DNA from: Streptomyces sp. B21-083 | GTDB lineage: Bacteria; Actinomycetota; Actinomycetes; Streptomycetales; Streptomycetaceae | DNA: 64,000 bases | Assembly: GCF_036898825.1 (NCBI RefSeq) | Contig: NZ_JARUND010000001.1 | Location: 620,001-684,000, forward strand | Direction of reading: 5' to 3' | The notes under the pieces: generated by a model | Database searches by the model: none | The model's input: only the letters and a program-made list of their open reading frames with translations | What the model was told of the DNA's origin: nothing | Position numbers and translations under genes: made by a program | Shown here: in pieces, positions 28,379 through 36,860 of the stretch | How the letters are laid out: every line of letters begins with the position of its first letter | How positions within the stretch are numbered: position 1 is the stretch's first letter

Positions 28379-29107
28379 ATGTTCACTGCCCCCGTCCAGC
28401 ACGGCACCGCGCGACGCCTGACCCTCGCGGCCGTCGCCGCCGGCACCCTCGTCCTCCTCACGGCCGGGCCGGTCGCCGCCCACGTGGAGGTCGAGTCCGA
28501 CAAGGCCCAGGCGCTCGCGGAGAACGTCGAGATCTCCTTCGACGCGGAGGCGGAGTCCGACACCGCGGGGATCGCCGCGGTCCGGGTGATCCTGCCCAAG
28601 GGCATCGCGCCCGGCGACGTGACCTACGGCGCAGGTCCCAAGGGCTGGAAGTTCACCGCCGCCGACGACGGCTACACGATCAAGGGCCCAGCCCTGAAGG
28701 CCGGTGTGAACGCCGAGTACTCCGTCGTCGTACGGCAGCTGCCCGATGTGAAGGAGCTCGCCTTCAAGTCGCTGCAGACCTACAGCGACGGCAAGATCGA
28801 CCGCTGGATCGAGCTGGACGAGACCAGTGAGCAGCCCGCGCCAGTACTCAAACTGAAGGCCGCCGCGCCGGGTGCGAAGCCGGTCAGCCCGTCGCCGAGC
28901 GAGCCGGCGTCCGAGTCACCGTCTCCGTCCGCGTCGCCGACACCCACGGTGGAGCCGACGGAGGCATCGGCCTCCCCGGCGGCGGAGGCGAAGAGCGACG
29001 ACGACGGGATGTCCGCGGTCGCCTGGATCGGCATCGGGGCCGTCGTGGTCGTGGCGGCGGGCGCGGCCGCCTACCTCGTACGACGCAGGGGAGCCGGCGA
29101 GCGGTAA
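28379..29107 (+). CDS. YcnI-like copper-binding DUF1775 protein, membrane-anchored
   Basis: 242 residues: signal peptide (1-34) ending GPVAA, mature N-terminus H35 (HVEVES), DUF1775 beta-sandwich (about 35-160), a Pro/Ser/Thr stalk, one C-terminal membrane helix (about 217-236) and basic tail. In Bacillus YcnI the N-terminal His of the mature protein is a Cu(II) ligand; here it is kept, and KGWKFTA supplies a Trp in the conserved region. The protein would sit on the outside of the membrane as a copper chaperone. GGAG precedes the ATG. A stem-loop follows the stop. Confidence 0.85.
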   Translation: MFTAPVQHGTARRLTLAAVAAGTLVLLTAGPVAAHVEVESDKAQALAENVEISFDAEAESDTAGIAAVRVILPKGIAPGDVTYGAGPKGWKFTAADDGYTIKGPALKAGVNAEYSVVVRQLPDVKELAFKSLQTYSDGKIDRWIELDETSEQPAPVLKLKAAAPGAKPVSPSPSEPASESPSPSASPTPTVEPTEASASPAAEAKSDDDGMSAVAWIGIGAVVVVAAGAAAYLVRRRGAGER

Positions 29108-29132
29108 CAGTCCGCCACCTCAGCCCGGGGGT

Positions 29133-29151
29133 CTGGGGACAGCGCCCCCAG
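29133..29151 (+). terminator. Stem-loop after the YcnI-like gene
   Basis: CTGGGG (29133-29138) pairs with CCCCAG (29146-29151) around a 7-nt loop, within a G-run/C-run tract of a kind often found after Streptomyces genes. Confidence 0.45.
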
Positions 29152-29203
29152 GGATGGGATGGCACGGGTAGGGGCGGCGGGGGCGAGATCGGGCCGCCGT
29201 CCC

Positions 29204-29563
29204 TCAGTCGTGCGGTGCGCTGCCGCTGACCCGGTGGTCGGCGTGGCTCAACGCCTCCATCACCAGGCGGCGGAGATGCCCGTCCCGCAGGCTGTAGTGG
29301 ACGTACCGGCCCTCTCGCCGGGTCTCCACCAGCCCGGCGAGCCGCAGCTTCGCCAGATGCTGGCTGACCGCCGTCCGCGACGCCTCGCACCGCTCGGTCA
29401 GCGAGCCGACGTCCGACTCCCCCTGCGCGAGCAGCCACAGCAGATGGAGCCGCGTCGCGTCGGACAGGAGCGCGAACACCTCTGTCGCCTCCGCGAGACG
29501 CGCGCTGTCCGGAGCACGCAGGTGCGCATGGGCCGCAGTTGGCAAAGTCTCGCGAGCTGGCAT
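29204..29563 (-). CDS. ArsR-SmtB metal-sensing repressor with an alpha-5 site (CzrA/NmtR type)
   Basis: 119 residues: winged helix with CEASRTAVSQHLAKLRLAGL as recognition segment, then HYSLRDGHLRRLVMEALSHA and DHR. D94, H96, H107 and H110 reproduce exactly the DxH(10)HxxH spacing of the alpha-5 metal site in CzrA (Zn/Co) and NmtR (Ni/Co). His12 and His14 near the N-terminus could add ligands as in NmtR. Binding of metal should release it from DNA. It is divergent from an MFS gene with a His-rich tail, which is the likely target, through the site at 29628-29646. The longer start at 29644 would run through that operator and is rejected. Confidence 0.88.
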   Translation of the reverse strand: MPARETLPTAAHAHLRAPDSARLAEATEVFALLSDATRLHLLWLLAQGESDVGSLTERCEASRTAVSQHLAKLRLAGLVETRREGRYVHYSLRDGHLRRLVMEALSHADHRVSGSAPHD

Positions 29564-29627
29564 GCCCTCAGCGTAGAGGCAGGACGGACCCGTCGAGAGT
29601 GCCGACGTACCGATTCCCGCATCAACA

Positions 29628-29646
29628 TGTGCACAGGTGCGCACCT
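29628..29646. promoter_or_regulatory. Probable ArsR operator between the sensor and the MFS gene
   Basis: TGTGCA-CAGG-TGCGCA (29628-29643) is a near-perfect 6-4-6 inverted repeat, and AGGTGCGCACCT (29635-29646) is a perfect 12-bp palindrome overlapping it. It lies 65 nt before the arsR-type start and 48 nt before the MFS start, where one repressor could control both promoters. Confidence 0.55.
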
Positions 29647-29693
29647 ATGGCTAGAGTGGAGTCGGACGCACCGACCGGAGGAGGGACCGCCGC

Positions 29694-31034
29694 ATGCTCT
29701 CCGTACTCCGCAACCGCACCTACCGCCGCCTCTTCACCGCCCAGGTGGTCGCCCTGACCGGCACCGGCCTGGCCACGGTCGCCCTCGCACTGCTCGCGTA
29801 CGACCTGGCGGGCGCCGAGGCCGGTTCGGTGCTCGGCACCGCGCTCGCCGTCAAGATGGTGGCCTACGTGGTGATCGCCCCGGCCGTCGGCGCGGTCGCC
29901 GACCGGCTGCCGCGCCGCGCGCTGCTGGTCACGGCGGACCTCACTCGGGCCGGGGTCGCACTGCTGCTGCCGTTCGTGGACCAGGTCTGGCAGGTGTACG
30001 TCCTGATCTTCCTGCTCCAGGCGGCGTCGGCCGCGTTCACACCCACCTTCCAGGCCGTCGCAGCGGACGTACTGCCCGGTGAGAGCGACTACACGCGGGC
30101 GCTGTCCCTGTCCCGGCTCGCCTACGACCTGGAGAGCCTGTTCAGTCCGGCCCTCGCCGCCGCGCTGCTGTCACTGATCACCTACAACTGGCTGTTCCTG
30201 GGCACGGTGGCCGGTTTCCTGGCCTCGGCCGCCCTGGTCGCCTCCGCCGCACTGCCCAAACCCGCCCTCACCACCACCCCGCAGACGGGCGGTGTCCATG
30301 TGAAGAGGACCTCGGGCGCCCGCCTCTTCCTGGCCGTCCCGCAGCTGCGGGCCCTGCTCGCCCTCGATCTGGCGGTGGCCGCCGCGGGCGCCATGGTCAC
30401 CGTCAACACCGTGGTCTACGTCCGTGATCAGCTCGGCCGGAGCGCGGGCGACGTGCCGCTGGCGCTCGGCGCGTTCGGGGCGGGCTCGATGATCGTGGCG
30501 CTGCTCCTGCCCCAGGTGCTCGACCGGGTCCCGGACCGTGCCGTGATGCTGCCGGGAGCCCTGCTGCTCACCGTCGTCTTCGTCGCACTCGGCGCCATCA
30601 CCTCGGCGGGCGGCGGCAGTTGGCGCTGGCCCGCGCTGCTGGCCGCCTGGGCGGCGTTCGGTGCGGCCTGCTCCACGGTGCTCACTCCGACAGGGCGGCT
30701 GATCCGCCGGGCGGCGCCCGCCGAGGCGCGTACCTCGGCCTTCGCGGCCCAGTTCTCCCTCTCGCACAGTTGCTGGCTGCTCACCTATCCGCTGGCCGGA
30801 TGGCTCGGCGCGGCGGCCGGACTCCGGTCCGCGGCACTCGTCCTGGGCGCCGTCGCCCTGACCGCCGCGCTGCTCGCCGTACGCCTGTGGCCCGCGCGGG
30901 AAACGGCGCCGGTCGAGCACGAGCACGCCGGTCTCCCTACCGGGCACCCGCATCTGACCGACGCCCGACGGGTCCGCGGCGGCTGGCGGCACAGCCATCA
31001 CCCGCTCCTCGACAGCCTGCACGCCCACGGCTGA
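29694..31034 (+). CDS. MFS exporter with histidine-rich C-terminus, probable metal efflux
   Basis: 446 residues with 12 predicted helices and the MFS loop motif VADRLPRRALL between helices 2 and 3. The C-terminal cytoplasmic tail is His-rich: EHEHAGLPTGHPH then RHSHHPLLDSLHAHG, at least nine histidines. GGAGGAGGG precedes the ATG. Divergence from a metal-sensing ArsR repressor points to export of a divalent metal such as Ni, Co or Zn, much as NmtR-linked efflux. MFS proteins of this drug-exporter-like group are not classical metal exporters, so the substrate is inferred from context. Confidence 0.82.
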   Translation: MLSVLRNRTYRRLFTAQVVALTGTGLATVALALLAYDLAGAEAGSVLGTALAVKMVAYVVIAPAVGAVADRLPRRALLVTADLTRAGVALLLPFVDQVWQVYVLIFLLQAASAAFTPTFQAVAADVLPGESDYTRALSLSRLAYDLESLFSPALAAALLSLITYNWLFLGTVAGFLASAALVASAALPKPALTTTPQTGGVHVKRTSGARLFLAVPQLRALLALDLAVAAAGAMVTVNTVVYVRDQLGRSAGDVPLALGAFGAGSMIVALLLPQVLDRVPDRAVMLPGALLLTVVFVALGAITSAGGGSWRWPALLAAWAAFGAACSTVLTPTGRLIRRAAPAEARTSAFAAQFSLSHSCWLLTYPLAGWLGAAAGLRSAALVLGAVALTAALLAVRLWPARETAPVEHEHAGLPTGHPHLTDARRVRGGWRHSHHPLLDSLHAHG

Positions 31035-31212
31035 CGGCCTGACACCTGCCCGCCGGGACCACCCTGACCAGGAAGAGCGTGCCGGAACGCACGAACAAGG
31101 TTGTCCAGGTCACGTCGGAGTGTCGGACAACCCCTTGAATCTGCGACTACCGCTCGGTAATGATCTGAGGGCGGCCCGGCGACGTCGGCGGGCCCGCTTG
31201 AACGGAGCCTCG

Positions 31213-33420
31213 ATGAAACGACTCGGCAGGCGCAGGTTCCTCACCTATCTGGTCGCCGCCCCCACCCTCTCGCTGGCGACGAACGTCGGCCTCGACGCCG
31301 TCGCACCGAGCAGCGCCGAGGCCGCGATACCCACGCCGCCGGCGCCCGCCGACCTGGTCGACCTCGGCGATGTACTGATCCTCGCGAGTGCGCCCACCGC
31401 GAACATGCTGGTGCTGGAGATCGGCGAGGACGGGATCGTGGACTTCCGGCTGCCCAGAGAGGAGGTCGGACAGGGCCTCACTACGGCGGTGGCGATGCTG
31501 GTGGCCGAGGAGCTGGACGTCCCGCTCGCCCGGGTACGCATCCGACTGGACGACGCCCGCCCCGAGTTGCTCTTCAATCAGCTGACCGGCAGTTCCAACT
31601 CGATCCGTTCGCTTTACGACCCCGTACGGCACACAGCGGCGCTGGCCCGTGCCCGTATGGTCGCCGCCGCGGCCCGCCGATGGGACGTGAAGAGCGGCGT
31701 CCTGACGGTCCGTCAGGGTGTGGTGACGGCTCCTGACGGGCGTACCGCCTCCTACGGGTCCCTGTCGGCAGCGGCGGCCTCCCCCGACCTGGGCGCGCTC
31801 ACCGCCACCCCCAAGCCCGAGTCCCAGCACACGCTGGTCGGCACCCCCACCTCCCGCATCGACGCCCGGGCGATCATCACCGGCCGCCAGGAGTACACCC
31901 TCGACCTGGAGGTGCCCGGCGCCAAGCCCTGCATGGTGCGCCGGCCGCCCACCATCAACGGCACCGTGAGATCGGTGAACAACGAGTCCGCCGTACGGGC
32001 CATGCCGGGCGTTCTGGACGTCGTGACCGTCCCCACGGGCGTGGCGGTGGTCGCGGAGACCTTCGGCCAGGCGCTCGACGCCAAGGACGCCCTGGACGTC
32101 ACCTGGGGCCCCGGCAGTGTGGACGCGCTCTCCGACGCCGAGATCTCCGCGAAGCTGAGGGCCGCGACCGCCCCGTTGGTCGTTCCCGGGCTGCTGGTCA
32201 AGCGCGTGGACGCCGAGTTCGACTTCGCGTTCGCCAGCCATGCCCCGCTGGAGACCAACTCGGCCGTCGCGGACGTCCGTTCCGACCGCGCCGAGATCTG
32301 GTCGGGGCTGAAGTCCCCGATCGTGGCCCGCCAGACCATCGCGAAGGAGCTCGGGCTGCCGCTGGACAGGGTCACCGTCCATGTGGTGCAGGCGGGCGGT
32401 TCCTTCGGGCGTCGGCTGTTCTTCGACGCCGCGCTGGAGGCCGCACTCGTCTCGCAGAAGAGCGGACGCCCGGTCAGGCTCCAGTGGTCGCGGATCGACG
32501 ACATGCGGCACGGCCGTATGCGGCCCGCCACCCACCACAGGATCCGCGCCACCTACGCGCTCGGCCAGGTGCTCTCGTTCGAGCACCGGGTGGCGGCCGT
32601 GGAGACGGACTTCCGCCATGGTCTCGGTGAGATCCTGACCGCCACCGCCGCGAGTCTCCCCTCCGGGGTGGGCAACGCGGGCTTCGCCCAGACGCTTTTC
32701 CTCACCACCGTGAAGTCCCCGTACAACTTCGGCCTCACCACCCAGGTGCTCACCGAGGTGCCGCTGAAGATGCACACCGGATCCTGGCGCTCCGTGTACT
32801 CGGGCAACACCCGGGGCGCGGAGGAGATCGTCGTCGACGAACTGGCCGCCGAGCTGGGCAAGGACCCGGTGGCCTTCCGGCGCGCGTTCCTCAAGAACGA
32901 CCGGCAGCGGGCCGTGCTCGACAAGGTGGCGGCGGAGGGCGGCTGGGGCCGCACTCTGCCGAAGGGCTGGGCACAGGGCGTCGGCTTCCACGAGGAGTAC
33001 AAGTCCTGCACGGCCTGTCTGGTCGAGATCGACGCCAGCGACCCGAAGAAGCCACGCGTGACGAGGGCCGTCATCGCCGCCGACGTGGGGCGGCCGATCA
33101 ATCCGCGAGGGCTGGAGGCCCAGTTGCTCGGCGGTCTGACCGACGCCGTCTCCACCACCCTGCGGGCCGGGCTCCACATCGACAAGGGGCTCCCGCTGGA
33201 GGGCAGTTACTCGCAGTTCCACTACGCCCGGCAGAAGGACAGCCCCAAGGACGTGAAGATCTTCATCCTGCCCGCGAGCGGCGAGCCGGGCGGCGCGGGA
33301 GAACTGGGCGTCCCGGCGGCGGTCGGAGCGATCGCCAACGCCTACGCCAGGGCCACCGGCACGAAGCCGCGCACCTTCCCCGTCAACTTCGACGTCGACT
33401 TCACCCCTTTTCCTCGCTGA
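31213..33420 (+). CDS. Xanthine-dehydrogenase-family molybdopterin-binding subunit (IorB-like), Tat-exported
   Basis: 735 residues. The N-terminus [20 protein letters not shown] is a Tat signal. The Mo-cofactor domains follow, with [18 protein letters not shown] in the middle and the catalytic Glu region [14 protein letters not shown] near the C-terminus. Its organisation matches the isoquinoline 1-oxidoreductase beta-subunit/aldehyde-oxidase branch, which hydroxylates N-heterocycles or oxidises aldehydes. GGAG lies 7 nt before ATG 31213; a GTG at 31120 has its GGAG too close. The gene for the [2Fe-2S] subunit follows after 13 nt; electrons should leave to an external acceptor because no FAD subunit is present. 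Confidence 0.87.
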   Translation: MKRLGRRRFLTYLVAAPTLSLATNVGLDAVAPSSAEAAIPTPPAPADLVDLGDVLILASAPTANMLVLEIGEDGIVDFRLPREEVGQGLTTAVAMLVAEELDVPLARVRIRLDDARPELLFNQLTGSSNSIRSLYDPVRHTAALARARMVAAAARRWDVKSGVLTVRQGVVTAPDGRTASYGSLSAAAASPDLGALTATPKPESQHTLVGTPTSRIDARAIITGRQEYTLDLEVPGAKPCMVRRPPTINGTVRSVNNESAVRAMPGVLDVVTVPTGVAVVAETFGQALDAKDALDVTWGPGSVDALSDAEISAKLRAATAPLVVPGLLVKRVDAEFDFAFASHAPLETNSAVADVRSDRAEIWSGLKSPIVARQTIAKELGLPLDRVTVHVVQAGGSFGRRLFFDAALEAALVSQKSGRPVRLQWSRIDDMRHGRMRPATHHRIRATYALGQVLSFEHRVAAVETDFRHGLGEILTATAASLPSGVGNAGFAQTLFLTTVKSPYNFGLTTQVLTEVPLKMHTGSWRSVYSGNTRGAEEIVVDELAAELGKDPVAFRRAFLKNDRQRAVLDKVAAEGGWGRTLPKGWAQGVGFHEEYKSCTACLVEIDASDPKKPRVTRAVIAADVGRPINPRGLEAQLLGGLTDAVSTTLRAGLHIDKGLPLEGSYSQFHYARQKDSPKDVKIFILPASGEPGGAGELGVPAAVGAIANAYARATGTKPRTFPVNFDVDFTPFPR

Positions 33421-33433
33421 GCGGAGACCGTAC

Positions 33434-33892
33434 GTGCCCTCCCACACCTTCACCGTCAACGGGAAGTCCGTGACCGTCGACGCCCCCGACGACCTGCCCC
33501 TGCTGTGGGTGCTGCGCGATCTGCTCGGCGTGCGCGGCCCCAAGTACGGCTGCGGGATCGACGTCTGCAAGGCCTGCACCAGCCATCTCGACGGCGAGGC
33601 GGTCAATCCCTGCGTGGTCCCCGTGGCCGAGGCCGCGGGAAGGGAGGTCACCACCATCGAGGGCCTGGCGGACGGCGACCGGCTGCACCCCGTGCAGGAG
33701 GCCTGGCTGGAGCAGGACGTGGCCCAGTGCGGCTACTGCCAGCCCGGCCAGATCATGGCGGCGGTGGCCCTGCTGAAGCGCACGAAGAACCCCACGGACG
33801 ACGATATCGACGCGATCGCGAACGTCTGCCGCTGCGGGACCTACTTCCGTATCCGCGAGGCGATCAAGAGCGCCGCCGCCAAACTGGCGTGA
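33434..33892 (+). CDS. [2Fe-2S] subunit of the molybdenum oxidoreductase (IorA-like)
   Basis: 152 residues with two Fe-S domains: plant-ferredoxin type ([20 protein letters not shown] and a final Cys in NPC) and the four-helix domain with [11 protein letters not shown] and NVCRCGTY. It passes electrons from the Mo centre of the large subunit encoded 13 nt upstream. Starts at GTG 33434 after GCGGAG. It has no signal of its own, so it would be carried across the membrane with the Tat-tagged partner. Two-subunit composition is typical of isoquinoline oxidoreductase-like enzymes. Confidence 0.92.
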   Translation: MPSHTFTVNGKSVTVDAPDDLPLLWVLRDLLGVRGPKYGCGIDVCKACTSHLDGEAVNPCVVPVAEAAGREVTTIEGLADGDRLHPVQEAWLEQDVAQCGYCQPGQIMAAVALLKRTKNPTDDDIDAIANVCRCGTYFRIREAIKSAAAKLA

Positions 33893-33905
33893 CGGAGGCC
33901 GCTCG

Positions 33906-34358
33906 TCAGGCGTCGACCAGGCCGGGAAGGTGCTCGGCGAGATGCATGGCGTGCAGCTGTGCGAACTCGTCGTGCGTGCAGCGTCCGTACGCGGGGTGGG
34001 GGGCGTGCGGCCCCGTGTGGCCGGTGAACAGGGCCACCGCGTCCGCGAGGCCGGACGCGGCCTCTGCCACCGGCAGGCTCGGGTCCAGTGCCGGAGCCCC
34101 GTCGATCTCCGCGCCGAGCGAGTGCTTGGTCGCTCCACGGCGCAGGAAGACCCGCTTGGCCAGGGCCCCGGCCGTGGCCCGGAACAGGGCGGGCTTGAGT
34201 CTGGGGTATCCGGTGACGGAGTAACGGACGGTCTGGGCGCAGTGCTGCAGCGTCTGGGAGAGGTTCCAGGGACCGCCCGGCGCCAGCAGGTCGGGGGCGG
34301 GACGGGCGAGGTCGGAGTGCAGACGCTCTGTGAGCTCGGTGAGGGTGAGTGAGGTCAT
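33906..34358 (-). CDS. DUF1569 (DinB-like) family protein
   Basis: 150 residues, helical, with GPWNLSQTLQHCAQTVRYSV and QLHAMHLAEHLPGL, the His-bearing helices of the DinB-like DUF1569 family (function unknown, possible metal-dependent hydrolase or thiol-transferase fold). It converges on the Fe-S subunit gene with a 13-nt gap. A 10-bp-arm palindrome lies 20 nt upstream of the ATG, so it is probably tightly repressed. Alternative starts up to 34391 would extend into that operator and are rejected. Confidence 0.75.
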   Translation of the reverse strand: MTSLTLTELTERLHSDLARPAPDLLAPGGPWNLSQTLQHCAQTVRYSVTGYPRLKPALFRATAGALAKRVFLRRGATKHSLGAEIDGAPALDPSLPVAEAASGLADAVALFTGHTGPHAPHPAYGRCTHDEFAQLHAMHLAEHLPGLVDA

Positions 34359-34378
34359 GGCGTGAGCGTACCCCGATG

Positions 34379-34401
34379 CGAAACGAAACACTTTCGTTTC
34401 G
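34379..34401. promoter_or_regulatory. Strong palindromic operator upstream of the DUF1569 gene
   Basis: CGAAACGAAA-CAC-TTTCGTTTCG is a perfect 10-bp inverted repeat with a 3-nt spacer, in an A/T-rich island unusual for this DNA. GAAAC/GTTTC half sites are typical of TetR-family operators. It covers about -21 to -43 relative to the start codon at 34358. No regulator gene is adjacent. Confidence 0.65.
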
Positions 34402-34428
34402 GATTGTTTCGCCCTGTGTGCCGCCGCG

Positions 34429-35574
34429 TCAGCCGGGAGCCGCCAGCCAGGGCTGCGGGTCGGCGTAGTAGCCGTCGTAGATCACCTCGAAGTGCAGGTG
34501 CGGCCCGGTGGACAGGCCGGTGGAGCCGACCCGGCCGATCGCGTCGCCGGCGGACACCGCCTGTCCGGCGGTGACGTCGAGCGCGGACAGATGGCTGTAC
34601 GTCGTCTCCAGTCGCTTGCCCTCGATCGTTCCGTGGTCGATGACGATGCGGTTGCCGTACGCCCTGGTCATGGCCGCGAAGACCACCTGACCCTGCCGGG
34701 CGGCGTGGACTTCGGCGCCCTGGGGCGCGCCGAAGTCCACGCCGGTGTGGAGTTTGGTCACGCCGGTGAGCGGGTGCTGACGGGATCCGTAGGGCGAGGT
34801 GATGACGAGGGTGCTCACGGGTGCGGCCAGGATCGCGCTCGCGGGTCCGCCGCCGGCCGGGGGCTCCCGGTCGAACGCCTCGTAGCGCGGGAGCAGTTCC
34901 TTCACCTCGGCGAGGTAGGCCCGCGCCCCGGCGGGCACGCGTCCCGCCGCGGTGACCTCGCGGATGCCCACGGCGTACGCGGCGAGGGTGAGGTCCACCA
35001 GTTCGCCGTTGACGGTGCCCTCGGTTCTGAGGTCCGTGATCTTCCGGGCGAGGGAGCAGTCCTGGCGGCCGAGGGCCATGATGGCGTCGGCCTCGTCGCG
35101 CGGCGAGGAGGTTCCGTTGCCGTCGTCGTCCCTGCCCCAGGTCCGCCACTGCGCGGCCGTGAATCCGGCGATGCCCTGCTCGCCCGAGAGCTCGCCGGTG
35201 TCGTCGCGCCAGCCGGTGAGCTGGTCGATCTGGGCGGCGAGCACGGACGGCGCGACGACGGAGCAGGCGGCGGCCTTGCGCAGCCACGGTCCGTAGGTCT
35301 CGTTGACGCCGCCCCCGGCGCTCTGCTGCGGATCCGCGTCCGAGGGACTGTCCCCGGGCAGGCCGCCCGTCAGGGCGAGGAAACCGGCGACCGCGGAGAG
35401 GGTCACCAGACAGGGCAGCACCACCAGGGTGAAGAAACCGGGACCGCGTCGGCGGGGGCGCTCCACGGACTGTTCCCGCTGCGGAGGTTCTGCGGGAGCC
35501 TGGATCGATTCCGCCTGCTGTACGGCGGTCGGTGTCTCGTGCGGTGGTGTCCCGACGGCGTTGTCGTCGCTCAC
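34429..35574 (-). CDS. M23 peptidase with degenerate lytic transglycosylase domain, membrane-anchored
   Basis: 381 residues: cytoplasmic Pro-rich head, one membrane helix (about 46-70), a transglycosylase-like domain (about 95-210) and a C-terminal M23 (LytM) endopeptidase (about 245-375). M23 metal ligands are present: HTGVDFG (HxxxD) and HLHF (HxH). The transglycosylase fold shows SVLAAQIDQLTGW, GIAGFTAAQWRTWG and DGNGTSSPRDEADAI, but the catalytic Glu of the usual E-S-G triplet is replaced (LTG), so this half is probably only a binding module. The protein would cut peptide cross-links in peptidoglycan at the cell surface. Starts at GTG 35574; the ribosome-binding site is weak. Confidence 0.85.
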   Translation of the reverse strand: MSDDNAVGTPPHETPTAVQQAESIQAPAEPPQREQSVERPRRRGPGFFTLVVLPCLVTLSAVAGFLALTGGLPGDSPSDADPQQSAGGGVNETYGPWLRKAAACSVVAPSVLAAQIDQLTGWRDDTGELSGEQGIAGFTAAQWRTWGRDDDGNGTSSPRDEADAIMALGRQDCSLARKITDLRTEGTVNGELVDLTLAAYAVGIREVTAAGRVPAGARAYLAEVKELLPRYEAFDREPPAGGGPASAILAAPVSTLVITSPYGSRQHPLTGVTKLHTGVDFGAPQGAEVHAARQGQVVFAAMTRAYGNRIVIDHGTIEGKRLETTYSHLSALDVTAGQAVSAGDAIGRVGSTGLSTGPHLHFEVIYDGYYADPQPWLAAPG

Positions 35575-35811
35575 TCAACCGGCCGTTGCGGGGAGTTCCT
35601 CGTACTCACGTGCGGACGCTAGCGCTGCGTGGACCGCTCGTCAGCGGCCCCGGGGGCAGAGCCGGAGGCAGGAGCGGGCGCCCTCGGGGGCAGACCTGGT
35701 CGTATGGCGGCTGCCAGGCACCGCGCCGCCCCGCGAAAGCCTGGGCGCGGGGAACCACGCGACCGGCCCCGCCCGGGTCGCGGTGAACGAACTGTCCGTC
35801 CGGCGGAGCGC

Positions 35812-36692
35812 TCAGCAACAACCGGCGTCCGGATCACCGGTCCCGACGTCCAGGCGGCAGAGGCAGGATGCCTCGATCGGGACGTCCGGGGCCGGCGCGA
35901 TCTTCAGCTGCTGGGCCACGATCCGCGCCTCCCCTTCCCTGCCCAGGCGGACCAGGCACTCGTGGAAGCCGTGCAGGGCCCAGACGTTGCCGGGATGCTG
36001 CACAGCGCGCGGCAGTGTCTCGTCGAGGCCGAGGTCGGCCCGGTAGACGGCTTCCGCCTCGGTGACGCGGCCCTGTTCGAGGAGGAGTGCCCCATAGGCG
36101 TGCCGGGTGGGCTGCATCCGGCCCCAGGGCTCGTCGTAGGGGAGGTTGTCGTCCAGTTCGATCGAGCGCTCCAGGGCGGCCTTCGCGGCGAGGGTGCGGG
36201 CGCCCTCGGCCGGTTCGCCCGTGCGCACGTCCCACAGCTGCCAGGGCGTCAGGTTCATCAACGCGTCGGCGTACAGCGCGGCGACGTCCGGGTCGTCGGG
36301 GGCGAGTTCGTACACCGTCCGCATGCTGTCGGCGTAGGGCTCGTTCCACACCGAGCAGTCCTCGACGGCCTCCGGCTGCGGGTAGCGGGCCCGCAGAGCG
36401 CCGATCAGGGCCTGTTCGACGGCGTGGCGTCGGCCGCCTTCCACCGCGCGCGTTCGACGGCGGCGTGGGTACGGGCGACGGTCCTGGCGAGGTTCTCGCC
36501 GTCGAAGAACTCCCAGGGCTTGTTGCAGTTCGGGCCGAGGGCGAAGGCGATGCCCCAGTGGGCCATGGCGCAGTCGGGGTCGGCGAGGGCGGCGGCCTCG
36601 AAACAGGCGACAGCCTCCTCGTGGTGGAAGCCGTACGTCCACACCAGTCCCCGGTCGAACCACTTCTGGGCCTCGGCGGACGACGTCGTCAC
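35812..36692 (-). pseudogene. TPR-repeat protein gene split by a frameshift
   Basis: Two frames make one protein. The first (GTG 36692 to about 36424) reads SSAEAQKWFDRGLVWTYGFH and FEAAALADPDCAMAHWGIAF; the second (about 36424 to TGA at 35812) continues with VEQALIGALRARYPQPEAVE, TPR-like helices and ends in DAGCC. The join is at 36420-36424, where KAADATP should run into VEQALI; one missing C in a CC run would restore it. With that base the product is about 293 residues, a soluble TPR protein of unknown role. Both halves show normal coding bias, so the change is recent or a sequencing error. Confidence 0.75.
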
Positions 36693-36860
36693 GGGCCGCC
36701 CGTGAGTGCCGAGGTCGTAGCCGAGGCGAGACTAGAGGTCGCCGTCCTGGCCGCGGGGATCCCGGCCCTAAGATCACCCTCGTAGGCGCGAACGATGTTG
36801 TCGGCTCGGGTGGGTGTCAACGTCCGTGCGGGGCAAGGGAAGTGAACGAGAGGAAGCCAC

